The notes under the pieces were generated by a model. It searched no databases and was not told the DNA's origin. It saw nothing but the letters and a program-made list of their open reading frames with translations. A stretch of 64,000 nt of DNA from Phaseolus vulgaris (lineage: Eukaryota; Streptophyta; Magnoliopsida; Fabales; Fabaceae). Both the position numbers and the translations under genes were made by a program. Shown piece by piece: positions 1 through 11,179 of this stretch. Within the stretch, counting starts at the first letter, position 1, and every line of letters begins with the position of its first letter. Location: assembly GCF_000499845.2 (NCBI RefSeq), contig NC_023750.2, positions 29,251,652 through 29,315,651 of the forward strand. Reading direction: 5' to 3'.

Positions 1-684
1 CACCGTTACCTTTTCGAATCGGGCCATGAGGTTGGAGACCGTATGATAATACATCTGCAACAAGGGTTCATTCACTTTAAACTCTCCCTTTATCTGATCG
101 ACCAAGTACTGGGAGTCGCTTTTGCACGTTACCTCGTGAGCTTCAGTATCATACGCCAAGTTCAGTCCTACCAGGAAGGTCTCGTACTCGGCTTGATTGT
201 TGGTGGCCTTCCCAAATTAGAGAGCTTGCTACAAGAGGAGGTCGCCCGAGCCTTCGAGGACGACTCTTGCTCCACACGCGGGTTTGTTGGATGAACCATC
301 CACATATATTGTCCATCTGGTTGAAAGATCTTGTTGGGGAGTTAGCTTGGCGGAGAAATCGGCTAAGCACTGGAACTTGATTACACCCCTTAACTCATAA
401 CAGATGTCAAACTCAGAGAGCTCCACCGACCATCCTATCTTGCGTCGTGCAAGATTTGGCTTAGATACAATTTTAAAAGTTGGATAGTCGATCCTTACCA
501 TTATGGTGTGGTTCTAGAAGTACGGTCGCATCCGCCTGGCCGTCAAGACTAGGGCGAGTGCTACCTTTTCTATCATCTTTTATCTGGTCTCGGTTGCATG
601 GAGCTTCCAGATGACAAAATATAGAAGGCGTTCCTCCTTCCCCAACTCTTGTACGAGCATTACGCTGACTACCTCCTCCGAGAC
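1..684 (-). pseudogene. Tat-like Ty3/gypsy pol fragment: RT end plus RNase H
   Basis: On the minus strand this reads as the end of a reverse transcriptase followed by its RNase H and then a second, plant Tat-type RNase H. Visible signatures are IGWSVELSEFDI and WTIYVDGSSNKPACGA. The reading frame is disturbed in several places, so it is a relic. It is the continuation of the minus-strand pol at 8,435-10,080 and 17,201-19,015: the protein breaks off at 8,435 after a PRPDL motif and resumes at 684 with VSEEV. The element runs off the left edge, so its 3' LTR is not visible. Assignment to the Tat/Retand group rests on the style of the motifs and is an inference; Ty3/gypsy is secure. Confidence 0.85.
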
Positions 685-1384
685 AGGGCCAAGCACATCT
701 AGCCATGAAAGCCAAAGCCCAACCCTAGATCATGAAGAGCGTCTAGACCATGATGAGCGTCTAGCTAGAAGGAAGGAGCGTCTAGGACGTGAAGAGGAAA
801 GGCTACCCATGGAGCGTCTAGGAGGAGACCTAGACCGTCTAGGGCCTATCACAAGGTCAATGGCTAAGCATATTCAAGCCCAATTGAATGAGGCCACGGA
901 TGGAAGCGAGAAAGCTTTGTACATGTTGCATAAAGGCCCATTAGGGGTGCTTAGTAATTAGAGTAGTGTAGAAAGCATATTTGAGTGAAACATTCTAGAA
1001 ACTCTCTAGGTTTGGCCGGTCATGAGCACATGGCACATGTGCTTTGTGAATTGCATTTAATTTGGCTTTCATTTCATTAGACATTAGCTTAAGACTTATG
1101 GCCATTTAGCTTATAAATAGGAAGGCCTACACCTTGTATTTGCAAGTTTATTGTGAGTAAAGTTATGCTGCCATTTTGTGCCAAGCTTTGCTTCTCCTAG
1201 AATTCTAGGCTCTAAACTTCACATCCTTCACCATTCCTTGGGCTGGCCGAACCTCCCTATAATCATACCTTTCATGCACCTTCAAGATCAACACCACTCT
1301 TAGGAGGATCTTGCTCACACACCTTCATAGCTTTCGCACCACTTTTCTTACATGATTCAAGAAGACCTTCATGAAATGCCATCA
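685..1384 (+). repeat. 5' LTR of the CRM-like element, first 9 bp missing
   Basis: This matches the 3' LTR at 7,735-8,434 base for base in register, with roughly seven substitutions. It carries a TATA box (TATAAATAG, 1,112-1,120) and ends in CCATCA just before the PBS. It also contains an untranslated-context copy of the integrase C-terminal coding segment, which shows as an open frame ending at 961. Confidence 0.93.
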
Positions 1385-1386
1385 TT

Positions 1387-1402
1387 TGGTATCATGAGCT
1401 TG
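1387..1402 (+). promoter_or_regulatory. Primer binding site, initiator tRNA-Met-like
   Basis: TGGTATCATGAGCTTG begins 2 bases after the 5' LTR. It resembles the plant tRNA-Met PBS (TGGTATCAGAGC) with one extra base, so priming may be weakened. Confidence 0.65.
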
Positions 1403-3238
1403 GGTTCTTCAAGATGAGTTGCTTTTGGTCTTTTCATTTCTAGTTCTTCTTTTATTTCATGTTGTTTATCTTTTCCATAATTGTCTTGCTGTTTTTTGCA
1501 TTTTAATTTGCTTTGGTGTGCTTTGTGGAAGATCCAACCGAAGCACTTTTGTTCAATTGATCTTGAACAAGTTCTTGTGCAAATTGTGATAGGATTTCAT
1601 ACACCTTTGAGTTGCTATTTTCTTTTAGGCTTTTGAGTCTTTATTGCTTTCTTATTTGGTTCATATTATGCTTTTGAGTATTTAATTTCTGAATCTTATA
1701 TGTTTTGTCAAGTCATGTTCATCCACAATGTCAACAATTCTTAGTAGTCCTTTATTTGGCTTGATTGTTTCTTGATTTTGGGTATCTTTAAATGCTTTGA
1801 ATCTGCTGTTCTTTGATCTTTTGGTGCCTTTTTAATTTTAGTTTGAGTTCATATTGTGTTTAGATCCTACGCAATTCTATTTCACAAATTTCCATTGTGT
1901 TTAAAATTTGGTATCTTGCTGTTTTTGTTTCCAGTTTCCTGAATCCCCTGTTTCAAATTTTCTGTGCTGGCTGTTTTGATCCAGAAAAATATTTTCACTC
2001 ATAGGAAAATTTTGATTCTCAGGAATTTGCAAGTTTGAAGTGTTATATAAAGGAAAATAAAAAGAATTAGTCCAAAAGAATCAACAGAAAAAAAATGATA
2101 AATCTTTTAAAATCAGTGTGCAAATCTGAGGCGCTACAGCTGGCGTAACTGAACACCAAAATTGCAAAATTTATTAAATAAAATTGGTGCATGCGTTTTG
2201 AGTGATTCCAAAGCCAGAATTTATCTAAGATCTTGAATATCTTGCATATCAAATTTCAGAATCATATCTTAAAAACAAAGCTCAGCATAAATTGGGGAAA
2301 AACACATTTCTGGCCCACAACATTTTCCAGTGGTGCTGTTTTTTTTATTTGGTCATCTAATTCTAGTGCCATTCTTAGGATTCTTTTGTGTGCCTACCTT
2401 TATTTTGGTACCTTTTATTTGCTTGCTTAATATTTCTTGGACCTCTTTCTAGTTGTCATAATCTAACTCCTTTTGGTGGTACTGTTTTATTCAATTAAAT
2501 TGTTTCTTGCTTTTGTTCTTTGACCTCTAATTTGGTGCTGGAATTTATTTCTCCTTTGGTGCTTAATTGAATGGAAACTTGACTTGGGTAAGGTCTAGTC
2601 TTTTGATAGGTGCTGGAGTTGGAGAATTAAAACCTTCATTCTAAGGGGAAACAAAGCCAAGGCCGAAACAAGCATTCTTGAAAAACACTACAAACACTTG
2701 GAGGATCAACAAGCAAAGACAACAAGGAAGTGCACTTAGCAAAAAGAGGATCAACAAAGGGAGTTTTTCTTAATTTCCTTACAACTTAATTTGTGTTAAT
2801 TACCTCTTAATTACGTTTTAGACGGTGAGTGTGTCTTCAAGGGCTCAAAGTGTCCAAGAAGCCTCACCTAGGGCCGACTAGTATAGAATTCTTAATTAGC
2901 AATTGTTAATTGTTTGTAATTACCTTTTCTTTTGCTTAGTAGTGACGCTTTGCATGCTTATTTTGTGTTAAATCGACTAGCTTTGTTAAATTAGTTAGCA
3001 TACTTTGTTTTCTTGCATTGAAAAAAAAAAGTTTTGATTTCTCAACTTAATTGTGTTCTAAGTAGTTTACTAAGAGGAAGTTTTGTGTGGAGACATTAAG
3101 GGATAGTTTTTGGCTAAGGCAAAGGCTTGGTACTTAAGTAGTCCTTTGTGACTCACCTCCCTTACCTGGAAAACTACCTTCTTTGACTTTCCTAAATTTC
3201 CTCAAGGTAAAACACTTATATACACAAAAACTTTAGCC
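1403..3238 (+). other. Untranslated leader of the CRM-like element
   Basis: About 1.8 kb of T-rich sequence lies between PBS and gag with no convincing open frame and no second element inside. Long leaders are common in plant gypsy elements. A short A run occurs near 3,020. Confidence 0.6.
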
Positions 3239-4905
3239 ATGTCTTTTACTCCTCACTCTCCAAAGTCTATTGAAAGTGAAGTCAAATCTATAAAATCTCT
3301 TTTAAAAGAAGTTTCACAAGCTGTACAAATGATTTCCTTTAGACAATTGGAGAATGAGAATAAAATCAATGAATTGGCTAAAGCCCAAGAGGAGAAATCC
3401 CAAAAATCACAAAAAAAAAAAAAAAAACTCATACTCATGCATCTAGGAGTAATGAGTCTCTAGGGGAGGGAAGCCTTAGAATTAATGACTACTACCAACC
3501 ACCCCCTAGAAGGAATAGGCAAAGGGAGCAAGAGGTGCCAAGGGAAACTAGAGTAGACCTACCTCATTTTCATGGAAAGGAAAATGTAGAAATCTATCTA
3601 GATTGGGAGATGAAGGTAGAACAACTCTTTGCTTGCCATAGGGTAAGTGAGGAACGTAAAGTACCCTTAGCCGCCCTTAGCTTCCAAGGGAACGCCATGT
3701 ATTGGTGGACCTCTCTCGAAAGAGAAAGGCGTCTTCATAGGGAACCTCCCATTACATATTGGAATGACCTTAGGGGAGCCCTAAGACGCCGACACATACC
3801 TTCCTACTACCATAGGGAGTTGATGGACAAGCTCCAAAGACTCCAACAAAAAAACATGAGTGTGGAAGAGTATAGACAAAAAATGGAGCTCTACATGATG
3901 AGAGCCTCCATTAGAGAAGAGGAGGATACCACAATAGCTAGGTTCCTTAGTGGCCTATCACTTGAGATAAGAGATAGAGTGGAGCTCTTACCTTACCAAG
4001 ACTTGAATGATTTGGTTCAACTTTGCATTAAAGTTGAGCAACAAATTTTACGCAAAACATCAAGTCAAAAGGTGAGCCCTTACTCTAACTTTTATCCCAA
4101 GAAAGAGTTTAGAAGGGAGGGTAGTACATCAAAAGAAAAACCAAAAGAACCTACCAAACCTTTTACCAAAGAAACCTCCACCCCACCCATCCGAGCTAGA
4201 GATGTCAAGTGTTTCAAGTGCTATGGTAGAGGGCATGTGCAAGCACAATGTCCAAACCAAAGGACTTTGTTTCTTAAGGGTGTAGACGAGTACACTAGTG
4301 GCGAGGATGAGCCTAGTGAGAGAGAGGAGGGGGGAGAGGATGAGAGGGTAGCTCCACTAGAGGGAGAATTGCTTATGATTAGGAGAACCCTCAACAATCA
4401 CCCTAGCACATCCATTGAAACACAAAGAGAGAACATATTTCATACAAGATGCAATGTTTTAGAAAACATATGCTCTCTCATTGTGGATAGTGGATCTAGT
4501 TGCAATTGTTGTAGTGCTAGGATGGTGGAGAAGCTTAAGCTACAAGTAGTTCCTCACCCAAAACCTTATAAACTTCAATGGCTTAATGAAAATGGGGAAC
4601 TACATGTAGACAAGCAAGTGGAAATCAAGTTTTCCATAGGAAACTACAAAGATAAGGTTTTATGTGATGTAGTACCTATGGAAGCTTGTCATATTTTATT
4701 AGGGAGACCATGGCAATTTGATAAGAAAACCTTGCATGATGGTCTCACTAACGAAATTTCCATCACCCACAAGTATAAAAAGTTTGTACTTAGTCCTTTA
4801 CCACATTCTCAAGTGGTAAAAGACCAAATACAAATGAAGCAAAAGAGGGATGAGGAAAAAAAAAAAAAAAAAAAAAAGAGCGCTAGAAAAAGAGAAAATC
4901 CTTAG
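3239..4905 (+). pseudogene. gag-protease of the CRM-like element, frameshifted
   Basis: Gag starts at ATG 3,239 and reads about 60 codons before a 17-A run (3,411-3,427) moves the frame. The remainder continues in the next frame to 4,905. Reading from 3,535, residues 30-180 match the retrotransposon gag fold, a CCHC knuckle (CFKCYGRGHVQAQC) spans residues 226-239, and an aspartic protease with DSGSS has its catalytic Asp at residue 318. The frame then enters a 22-A run (4,856-4,877) and stops early; the protein logically continues in the frame of pol. Both breaks lie in A homopolymers encoding lysines. Gag packages the RNA and protease processes the polyprotein. This copy cannot make them without slippage. 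Confidence 0.88.
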
Positions 4906-7900
4906 GGATAGGAAGGCGTGGGAGAAGAGTGTTCCTTCCCACAAGGTTGGTCAACAAGAAAAGCCTCTTGAAAACGTTTTTGAAAATTTGCTTCTTGTTG
5001 AACAACCAAGCCTTATCTTTTGTAAAGGAGCACTTACATGCACTACCACAAGTAGTGAACTTATGAATTTACCTCCTCAAATAGAAAACCTTTTAAGTGA
5101 ATTTGAAGATCTATTCTCCCATGAGGAGCCCATTGGGCTTCCTCCCCTTAGGGGGATAGAACATCAAATTGACTTCATTCCGGGGGCAAGCCTACCAAAT
5201 AGGCCTGCTTATAGAACCAACCCCGAGGAAACAAAGGAGATATAATCACAAGTTCAAGACTTGTTGGAGAAGGGTTGGGTTCAAAAGAGCCTAAGCCCTT
5301 GTGCTGTACCTGTCTTGTTGGTGCCCAAAAAGGATGGAAAATGGCGCATGTGTTGTGATTGTCGAGCAATCAACAACATCACCATCAAGTATAGGCATCC
5401 TATCCCAAGGCTTGACGATATGCTTGATGAATTGCATGGGTCAACTCTATTCTCCAAAATTGACCTTAAAAGTGGATATCACCAAATTCGAATCAAGGAG
5501 GGTGATAAGTGGAAAACCGCTTTTAAGACCAAATTTGGATTATATGAGTGGTTGGTGATGCCCTTTGGGCTTACTAATGCCCCAAGTACATTCATGAGGC
5601 TTATGAATCACACCTTGAGGGATTGTATAGGTAAATATGTAGTAGTTTATTTTGATGATATCTTAGTCTATAGTAAAACCCTAGAAGACCATCTAAGTCA
5701 CCTTAGGGAAGTTCTTCTAGTGCTTAGGAAAAATAGTCCTTTTGCAAATAGGGATAAGTGTACCTTTTGTGTAGATAGTGTAGTTTTCTTAGGCTTCATA
5801 GTAAACAAAAAGGGGGTGCATGTAGATCCCGAGAAAATCAAAGCCATCCGCGAGTGGCCAACTCCACAAAATGTAAGTGATGTACGAAGTTTTCATGGGT
5901 TAGCTAGCTTCTATAGAAGGTTTGTGCCTAATTTTTCTAGTCTAGCTTCTCCTTTGAATGAACTTGTTAAAAAAGATGTTGCATTTTGTTGGAATGAAAA
6001 GCATGAGCAAGCCTTTCAAAGGCTAAAAGCTCAACTCACCAATGCACCCATTCTATCTCTCCCAAATTTTTCCAAAACTTTTGAGATAGAGTGTGATGCA
6101 TCGGGGGTAGGCATAGGTGCGGTTTTGTTGCAAGGTGGACACCCCATTGCTTATTTTAGTGAAAAACTCCATGGTGCCACCCTCAACTACCCCACCTATG
6201 ACAAAGAGCTTTATGCTCTTGTGCGAGCCCTAAAGACTTGGGAACACTACCTTGTGTCCAAAGAATTTGTCATCCATAGTGATCACGAGTCTTTAAAATA
6301 TTTAAAGGGCCAACACAAGCTCAACAAGAGACATGCTAAATGGATGGAATTTCTTGAACAATTTCCTTATGTAATCAAATACAAGAAAGGAAGCACCAAT
6401 ATAGTGGTCGATGCTCTTTCAAGACGGCATACACTCTTTTCAAAATTGGGTGCCCAAATTCTTGGATTTGACCACATAAGAGAGCTTTACCAAGAAGATC
6501 AAGAACTCTCATCCATCTATGCCCAATGTCTACATAGAGCGCAAGGAGGTTACTATGTGTCCGAGGGATATCTTTTTTAAGAGGGAAAACTTTGCATTCC
6601 CCAAGGAACACATAGGAAACTCCTTGTCAAAGAATCACATGAGGGGGGACTCATGGGCCTTTTTGGAGTTGATAAGACTCTAGATCTTTTAAAAGCAAAA
6701 TTTTGTTGGCCACACATGAGGAAAGATGTCCAACGACATTGTTCTAGATGCATCTCATGTTTAAAAGCAAAGTCTAGAACAATGCCGCATGGACTCTACA
6801 CACCTTTGCCGATTGCAAATGCTCCTTGGGAAGACATTAGCATGGATTTCATTTTAGGACTTCCTAGGACTGCAAGAGGCCATGACTCTATCTTTGTGGT
6901 AGTGGACCGTTTTAGCAAAATGTCCCATTTTATTCCATGCCACAAGGTAGATGATGCTCAAAATATTTCTAAACTCTTCTTTAGAGAAGTGGTGAGACTC
7001 CATGGTCTCCCTAGAAGTATAGTGTCCGATAGAGATCCCAAGTTTATAAGCCACTTTTGGAAAACTCTTTGGGGTAAACTTGGAACAAGACTACAATTTT
7101 CAACTTCTTGTCATCCTCAAACGGATGGGCAAACCGAAGTAGTCAATAGATCTCTTGGAACTATGCTTAGGGCTATCATGAAGGGCAGCCACAAATCTTG
7201 GGATGAGTATCTTCCCCACATTGAATTTGCTTACAATCGAGTAGTTCACAAGACTACTAATGCTTCTCCTTTTGAAGTAGTATATGGTTTTAATCCTCTC
7301 ACACCCATGGATTTGATACCTCTTCCTAATCCACAAGATTTTGTGCATAAGGAAGGAGTAATCAAAGCTGACTTTGTAAAGAAAATGCATGAGAAGATTA
7401 AACTCCAAATACAACAACAAAATGAGAAGTACACAAAATACAACAATAAAGGGAAGAGAGGAATAATTTTTGAGGAAGGAGACTTAGTTTGGCTTCACCT
7501 TCGCAAAGATAGATTTCCAACTCAAAGGAAGTCCAAACTAAGTCCCCGAGGTGATGGACCCTTTCAAGTCCTCAAGCGAGTCAATAACAATGCACATAAA
7601 TTGGACCTACCTCTTGAATATGGAGTACATGACACTTTTAATGTGATTGACCTTTCTCCATTTGTAGGTACCAATGACGATGACGAGCTGGATTTGAGGA
7701 CAAATCCTTTCCAAGGGGGAGGGGATGATGGAGGAGGGCCAAGCACATCTAGCCATGAAAGCCAAAGCCCAACACTAGATCATGAAGAGCGTCTAGACCA
7801 TGATGAGCGTCTAGCTAGAAGGAAGGAGCGTCTAGGACGTGAAGAGGAAAGGCTACCCATGGAGCGTCTAGGAGGAGACCTAGACCGTCTAGGGCCTATC

Positions 7901-8011
7901 ACAAGGTCAATGGCTAAGCATATTCAAGCCCAATTGAATGAGGCCACGGATGGAAGAGAGAAAGCTTTGTACATGTTGCATAAAGGCCCATTAGGGGTGC
8001 TTAGTAATTAG
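4850..8011 (+). pseudogene. pol (RT, RNase H, integrase) of the CRM-like element with two stops
   Basis: One frame runs from the A run to 8,011, interrupted only by TAA at 5,243-5,245 and TAA at 6,578-6,580. RT motifs begin near 5,318 and the catalytic YFDD is intact (5,648-5,659). RNase H starts near 6,089 (ECDASG). Integrase follows: the zinc finger keeps the first His (6,638) and both Cys, but the position where the family has the second His is Leu (6,659-6,661). The D-D-E triad is present at 6,845, 7,028 and 7,136, with 35 residues between the last two. The C-terminus passes through the polypurine tract and about 95 codons into the 3' LTR, ending TAG at 8,009-8,011. That tail is rich in E, R and L with repeated ERL units. 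I see no chromodomain. Reverse transcription and integration are blocked by the stops. Confidence 0.9.
7711..7725 (+). promoter_or_regulatory. Polypurine tract of the CRM-like element
   Basis: CCAAGGGGGAGGGGA lies immediately before the 3' LTR (TGATGG), which is the position of the plus-strand primer. It is also translated as part of the integrase tail. Confidence 0.85.
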
Positions 8012-8434
8012 AGTAGTGTAGAAAGCATATTTGAGTGAAACATTCTAGAAACTCTCTAGGTTTGGCCGGTCATGAGCACATGGCACATGTGCTTTGTGAA
8101 TTGCATTTAATTTGGCTTTCATTTCATTAGACATTAGCTTAAGACTTACGGCCATTTAGCTTATAAATAGGAAGGCCTACACCTTGTATTTGCAAGTTTA
8201 TTGTGATTAAAGTTATGCTGTCATTTTGTGCCAAGCTTTGCTTCTCCTAGAATTCTAGGCTCTAAACTTCACATCCTTCACCATTCCTTGGGCTGGCCGA
8301 ACCTTCCTATAATCATACCTTTCATGCACCTTCAAGATCAACACCACTCTTAGGAGGATCTTGCTCACACACCTTCATAGCTTCCGCACCACTTTTCTTA
8401 CATGATTCAAGAAGACCTTCATGAAATGCCATCA
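7726..8434 (+). repeat. 3' LTR of the CRM-like element, complete
   Basis: 709 bp, from TGATGG to CCATCA. Its first 286 bases are coding (end of integrase). A TATA box lies at 8,162-8,169. At 8,435 the sequence returns directly to the interrupted minus-strand gypsy frame. Confidence 0.93.
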
Positions 8435-10080
8435 GGTCGGGTCTCGGCTTCTTAATAACTTTCGTGAGGATAAGAATTTTTTCAGCTGTTGGAAGATTTC
8501 TTCACACTTTTCATCCCAACTGAACTTGTCTGTTTTACGAAGCAATTGTACCATCGGTCGTATCTGATCGTCCAATCGAGGGACGAATCTGGAGAGGGCG
8601 GTAAGACGCCCTATGAGCTGTTGCATCTCATTCACATTATAAGGGATTCAAATCTCAGTTCTCGCCCAACATTTATCCGAGTTGGACTCAATGCCCCGAT
8701 GGGTTAGCATGAAACCCAAAAACTTACCATCTTCCATGCTGAATCCGCACTTCTCCATATTGAGTCTCAAGTTGGTCCACCTTAGTGCCTCGAAGACTTT
8801 CTCCAGGTCCTTGATGTGTTGGTTACATGAATCCGACTTCACCACTATGTCGTCCACGTAAACCTTTACATTTTGATCGATCAATCTTTAAAGACTTTGT
8901 GCATAAGTCGTTGGTAGGTAGCTCCAGCGTTCTTTAAACCGAACGACATTACCTCGTAGTAGTAGTTCGCTTCGTCCGTCATGAAGGCAATTTTTTCCTT
9001 GTCCCTCGGATGCAGGCTGATCTGTTTTAGCCAGAGTATGCGTCAAGGAAACTAAGGATTTTATGGTCGACTGCTCCATCTACTAGCTGGTCAATATTAG
9101 GGAAGGGGTACAAGTCTTTTAGACACACCTTGTTGAGGTTTATGTAATCTACAACATCCTCCACTTGTCCTTAGCCTTGGTCACCATAACTATTTTGCCC
9201 AACCAAGTGGTGTATTTGGCCTCTTGTATCAATTCGATAGACAGAAGCTTATCGGCCTTCTCCTTAGCTGCCAACCTTTTCTCCTCGCCAAGCTTGCGTT
9301 TCTTTTGCGCAACCGAGCCTGCTTCCTTGTAGACCGAAATTTTATGAGTGATGATATCCAGGCTTACCCCCCGCATATTTGACGTTGTCCACACGAAGAG
9401 GTCGACATTCCTCTTTAGTGCTTGGTGTATCAGCTCGGCCTCAGCCACTGCTATGGTCATGCCTACATAGGTGTTTTGCTCCTCGTCAATTAAAGGATCT
9501 CAACGAAATCCTTCCTTAGCCTCGAGCCTCTACTAGATTGTTTGGGGGTCCAAATCGACTAGGGCAACCATGTGCTCTCTACGCGTCAGTTGGGCTTCTT
9601 TTTGGGGGGACCTTCGTCCTCGGCAGGACTTACGCCTGGGGAATGGTTGACACAGTCGTCTTGTCGTGTGGGCTCTACCCTAAGGCTCTCTGCATAACAT
9701 TCTCGTGCCACTTTCTGGTCTACGTGCACAGTGAGAACGTCTCCCGAAGCCAACGGGAACTTCATTGTCAAATGAGGTGTAGAAACGGTCACCCTCAATT
9801 TGTTGATGGACGGTCGTCCCAGCAAAATGTTGTAGGAGGTGTTGGCGTCAATTACCAGATACCGAATTTTAAATGACTTGCTCGCCTCTCCTTTACCGAA
9901 GGTGGTGTAGAGTTTGATATACCCTCGGGTTCCCCCTCTCTCATCTGAGAAGCTGACCACATGGTCGTCATACGACTTCATCTCCTCCTCGCTTATCCTC
10001 AACTACTTGAACGTCTTCCAGTAGAGGATGTCCACCGAACTTCCCTGGTCTACCAGTGTCTTCATGATGGTGAACTTGTC
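8435..10080 (-). pseudogene. Tat-like gypsy protease and reverse transcriptase, broken
   Basis: Read on the minus strand from 10,080, this gives an aspartic protease (DQGSS followed by VDILYWKTF) with one in-frame TAG, then a linker, then RT segments in shifting frames: LGEEKRLAAKEKADKLLS, VYVDDIVVKSD with the catalytic YVDD intact (about 8,841-8,865), and LIGRLTALSRFVP near the 8,435 end. Several frameshifts and stops make it a pseudogene. It is the middle part of the old element that flanks both insertions: gag lies at 17,201-18,558 and RNase H at 1-684. The protease motif starts a few codons after the 10,080/17,201 junction, so the second insertion split the gag-protease boundary. Confidence 0.88.
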
Positions 10081-10085
10081 GATAT

Positions 10086-11168
10086 TGATAACTTTTTACG
10101 GCAGGTGTACTGCGTTTTTCAAAAGTAATAATTGTCCCTAAGGACGGATATCGATCCCACAAGGAACAATGAATTATCGAGTACAATAATCGCTAAATAT
10201 AAAAACAGAACAATAAAAAGAGTTTTGAATTAATTGTGTTGGCAGTGATCAATAAGAAAACAGACAAAGAATTGGTTGCTTCAAGTTGGAAAAATAAGGA
10301 TTAGGTTTCATCTTTCTCACTCTTATGTATTTTTATTAGCATGTCAATATTAAGTTCTTTGATTGAAATTGATGCCCGTAGAAAATTCATTTATATCAAT
10401 CTCTCGCATATAAAATTCTTAAGAATGTTTCCTAAATATCGATCTCTCGCATACTTATAAAAACAACAACTTAGAAATCACAATCAGACGTTAATGGCAA
10501 TTAACATTTCAAGTCTATCTCTAGCACTCAAATATGCTAAGTATTGATGTTTACTCTCGGTTAGATTTAAGATTCTCAATTTGTCACGGAAAGTTAAAAG
10601 TTAAACAACAATACCAATAATAAATCAAGAACTGAATATTAATATATAAAATATCACCTCAATACATAAGAGTTTGAGCAGATTACTCCCAATCCCAAAG
10701 GGTAGAATTAGCCACGCATACTTCTAGCACCTTCCATTCTCCCAATTGGGTTACAATTCACTTTATGGTGTTTTCCTCTCAATCTGACACACTAGGGTTG
10801 AGCCTCTAACCCTTTATTTATCCTAGTTTTCTAGGGTTAGGTTGCTTCATGTGTCGCGCTAATGGGCTAAATGATAAAACATAAAAAAGGCTCAATCTTT
10901 CTTTGCATCTTTTTCCATTTTAGGACCTTCCAGCTTTCTCTTTTTGGCTCAAATTATTCTCCTTTACTCTAAATCTTCAATCCTCCCTAGAAATCTGCAA
11001 TTAACACTAAATTTGGCAATAAAATGCTCTTATTCAAATAAAGCTCATAAAAAATGTAAAAAGGTATAAATTCATAAATTAAGGATTATTTTATATGTAA
11101 ATTAACAATAAATTCTCATAAATGCCTATATTTTAATATGAAATATTACTGAAATTAGGCACTTATCA
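10086..11168 (-). repeat. 3' LTR of the gag-protease-only element
   Basis: 1,083 bp; on the minus strand TGATAAGTGCC to AAAAGTTATCA. It lacks a 20-bp segment (present at 16,561-16,580 of the partner and in the solo LTR near 47,210) and a 5-bp segment, which together account for the length difference. The short purine tract GTTGGGGAGAG (minus strand, 11,169-11,179) next to it is the polypurine tract. Confidence 0.93.
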
Positions 11169-11179
11169 CTCTCCCCAAC

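Larger units (their letters stand above)
685..8434 (+). mobile_element. CRM-like Ty3/gypsy LTR retrotransposon, nearly complete
   Basis: A 7.75-kb element has two collinear LTRs, a tRNA-Met-like PBS, gag-protease, RT-RNase H-integrase and a polypurine tract in the order expected of Ty3/gypsy. LTR ends TGATGG and CCATCA form a perfect 6-bp inverted repeat in the right copy. By eye the LTRs differ at about 7 of 700 aligned bases with no indels, so insertion was recent. It sits inside the minus-strand Tat-like element. No TSD is present because the left LTR lacks its first 9 bases and about 20 bases of target are also missing. Two frameshifts and two in-frame stops make this copy non-autonomous. 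The CRM assignment (integrase style, integrase tail read into the LTR) is inference. Confidence 0.93.

Noticed and set aside
611..961. A separate 116-residue gene at the left LTR
   Set aside because: It is host gypsy sequence read into the LTR copy of the integrase tail; the same tail is the end of pol at 7,735-8,011.
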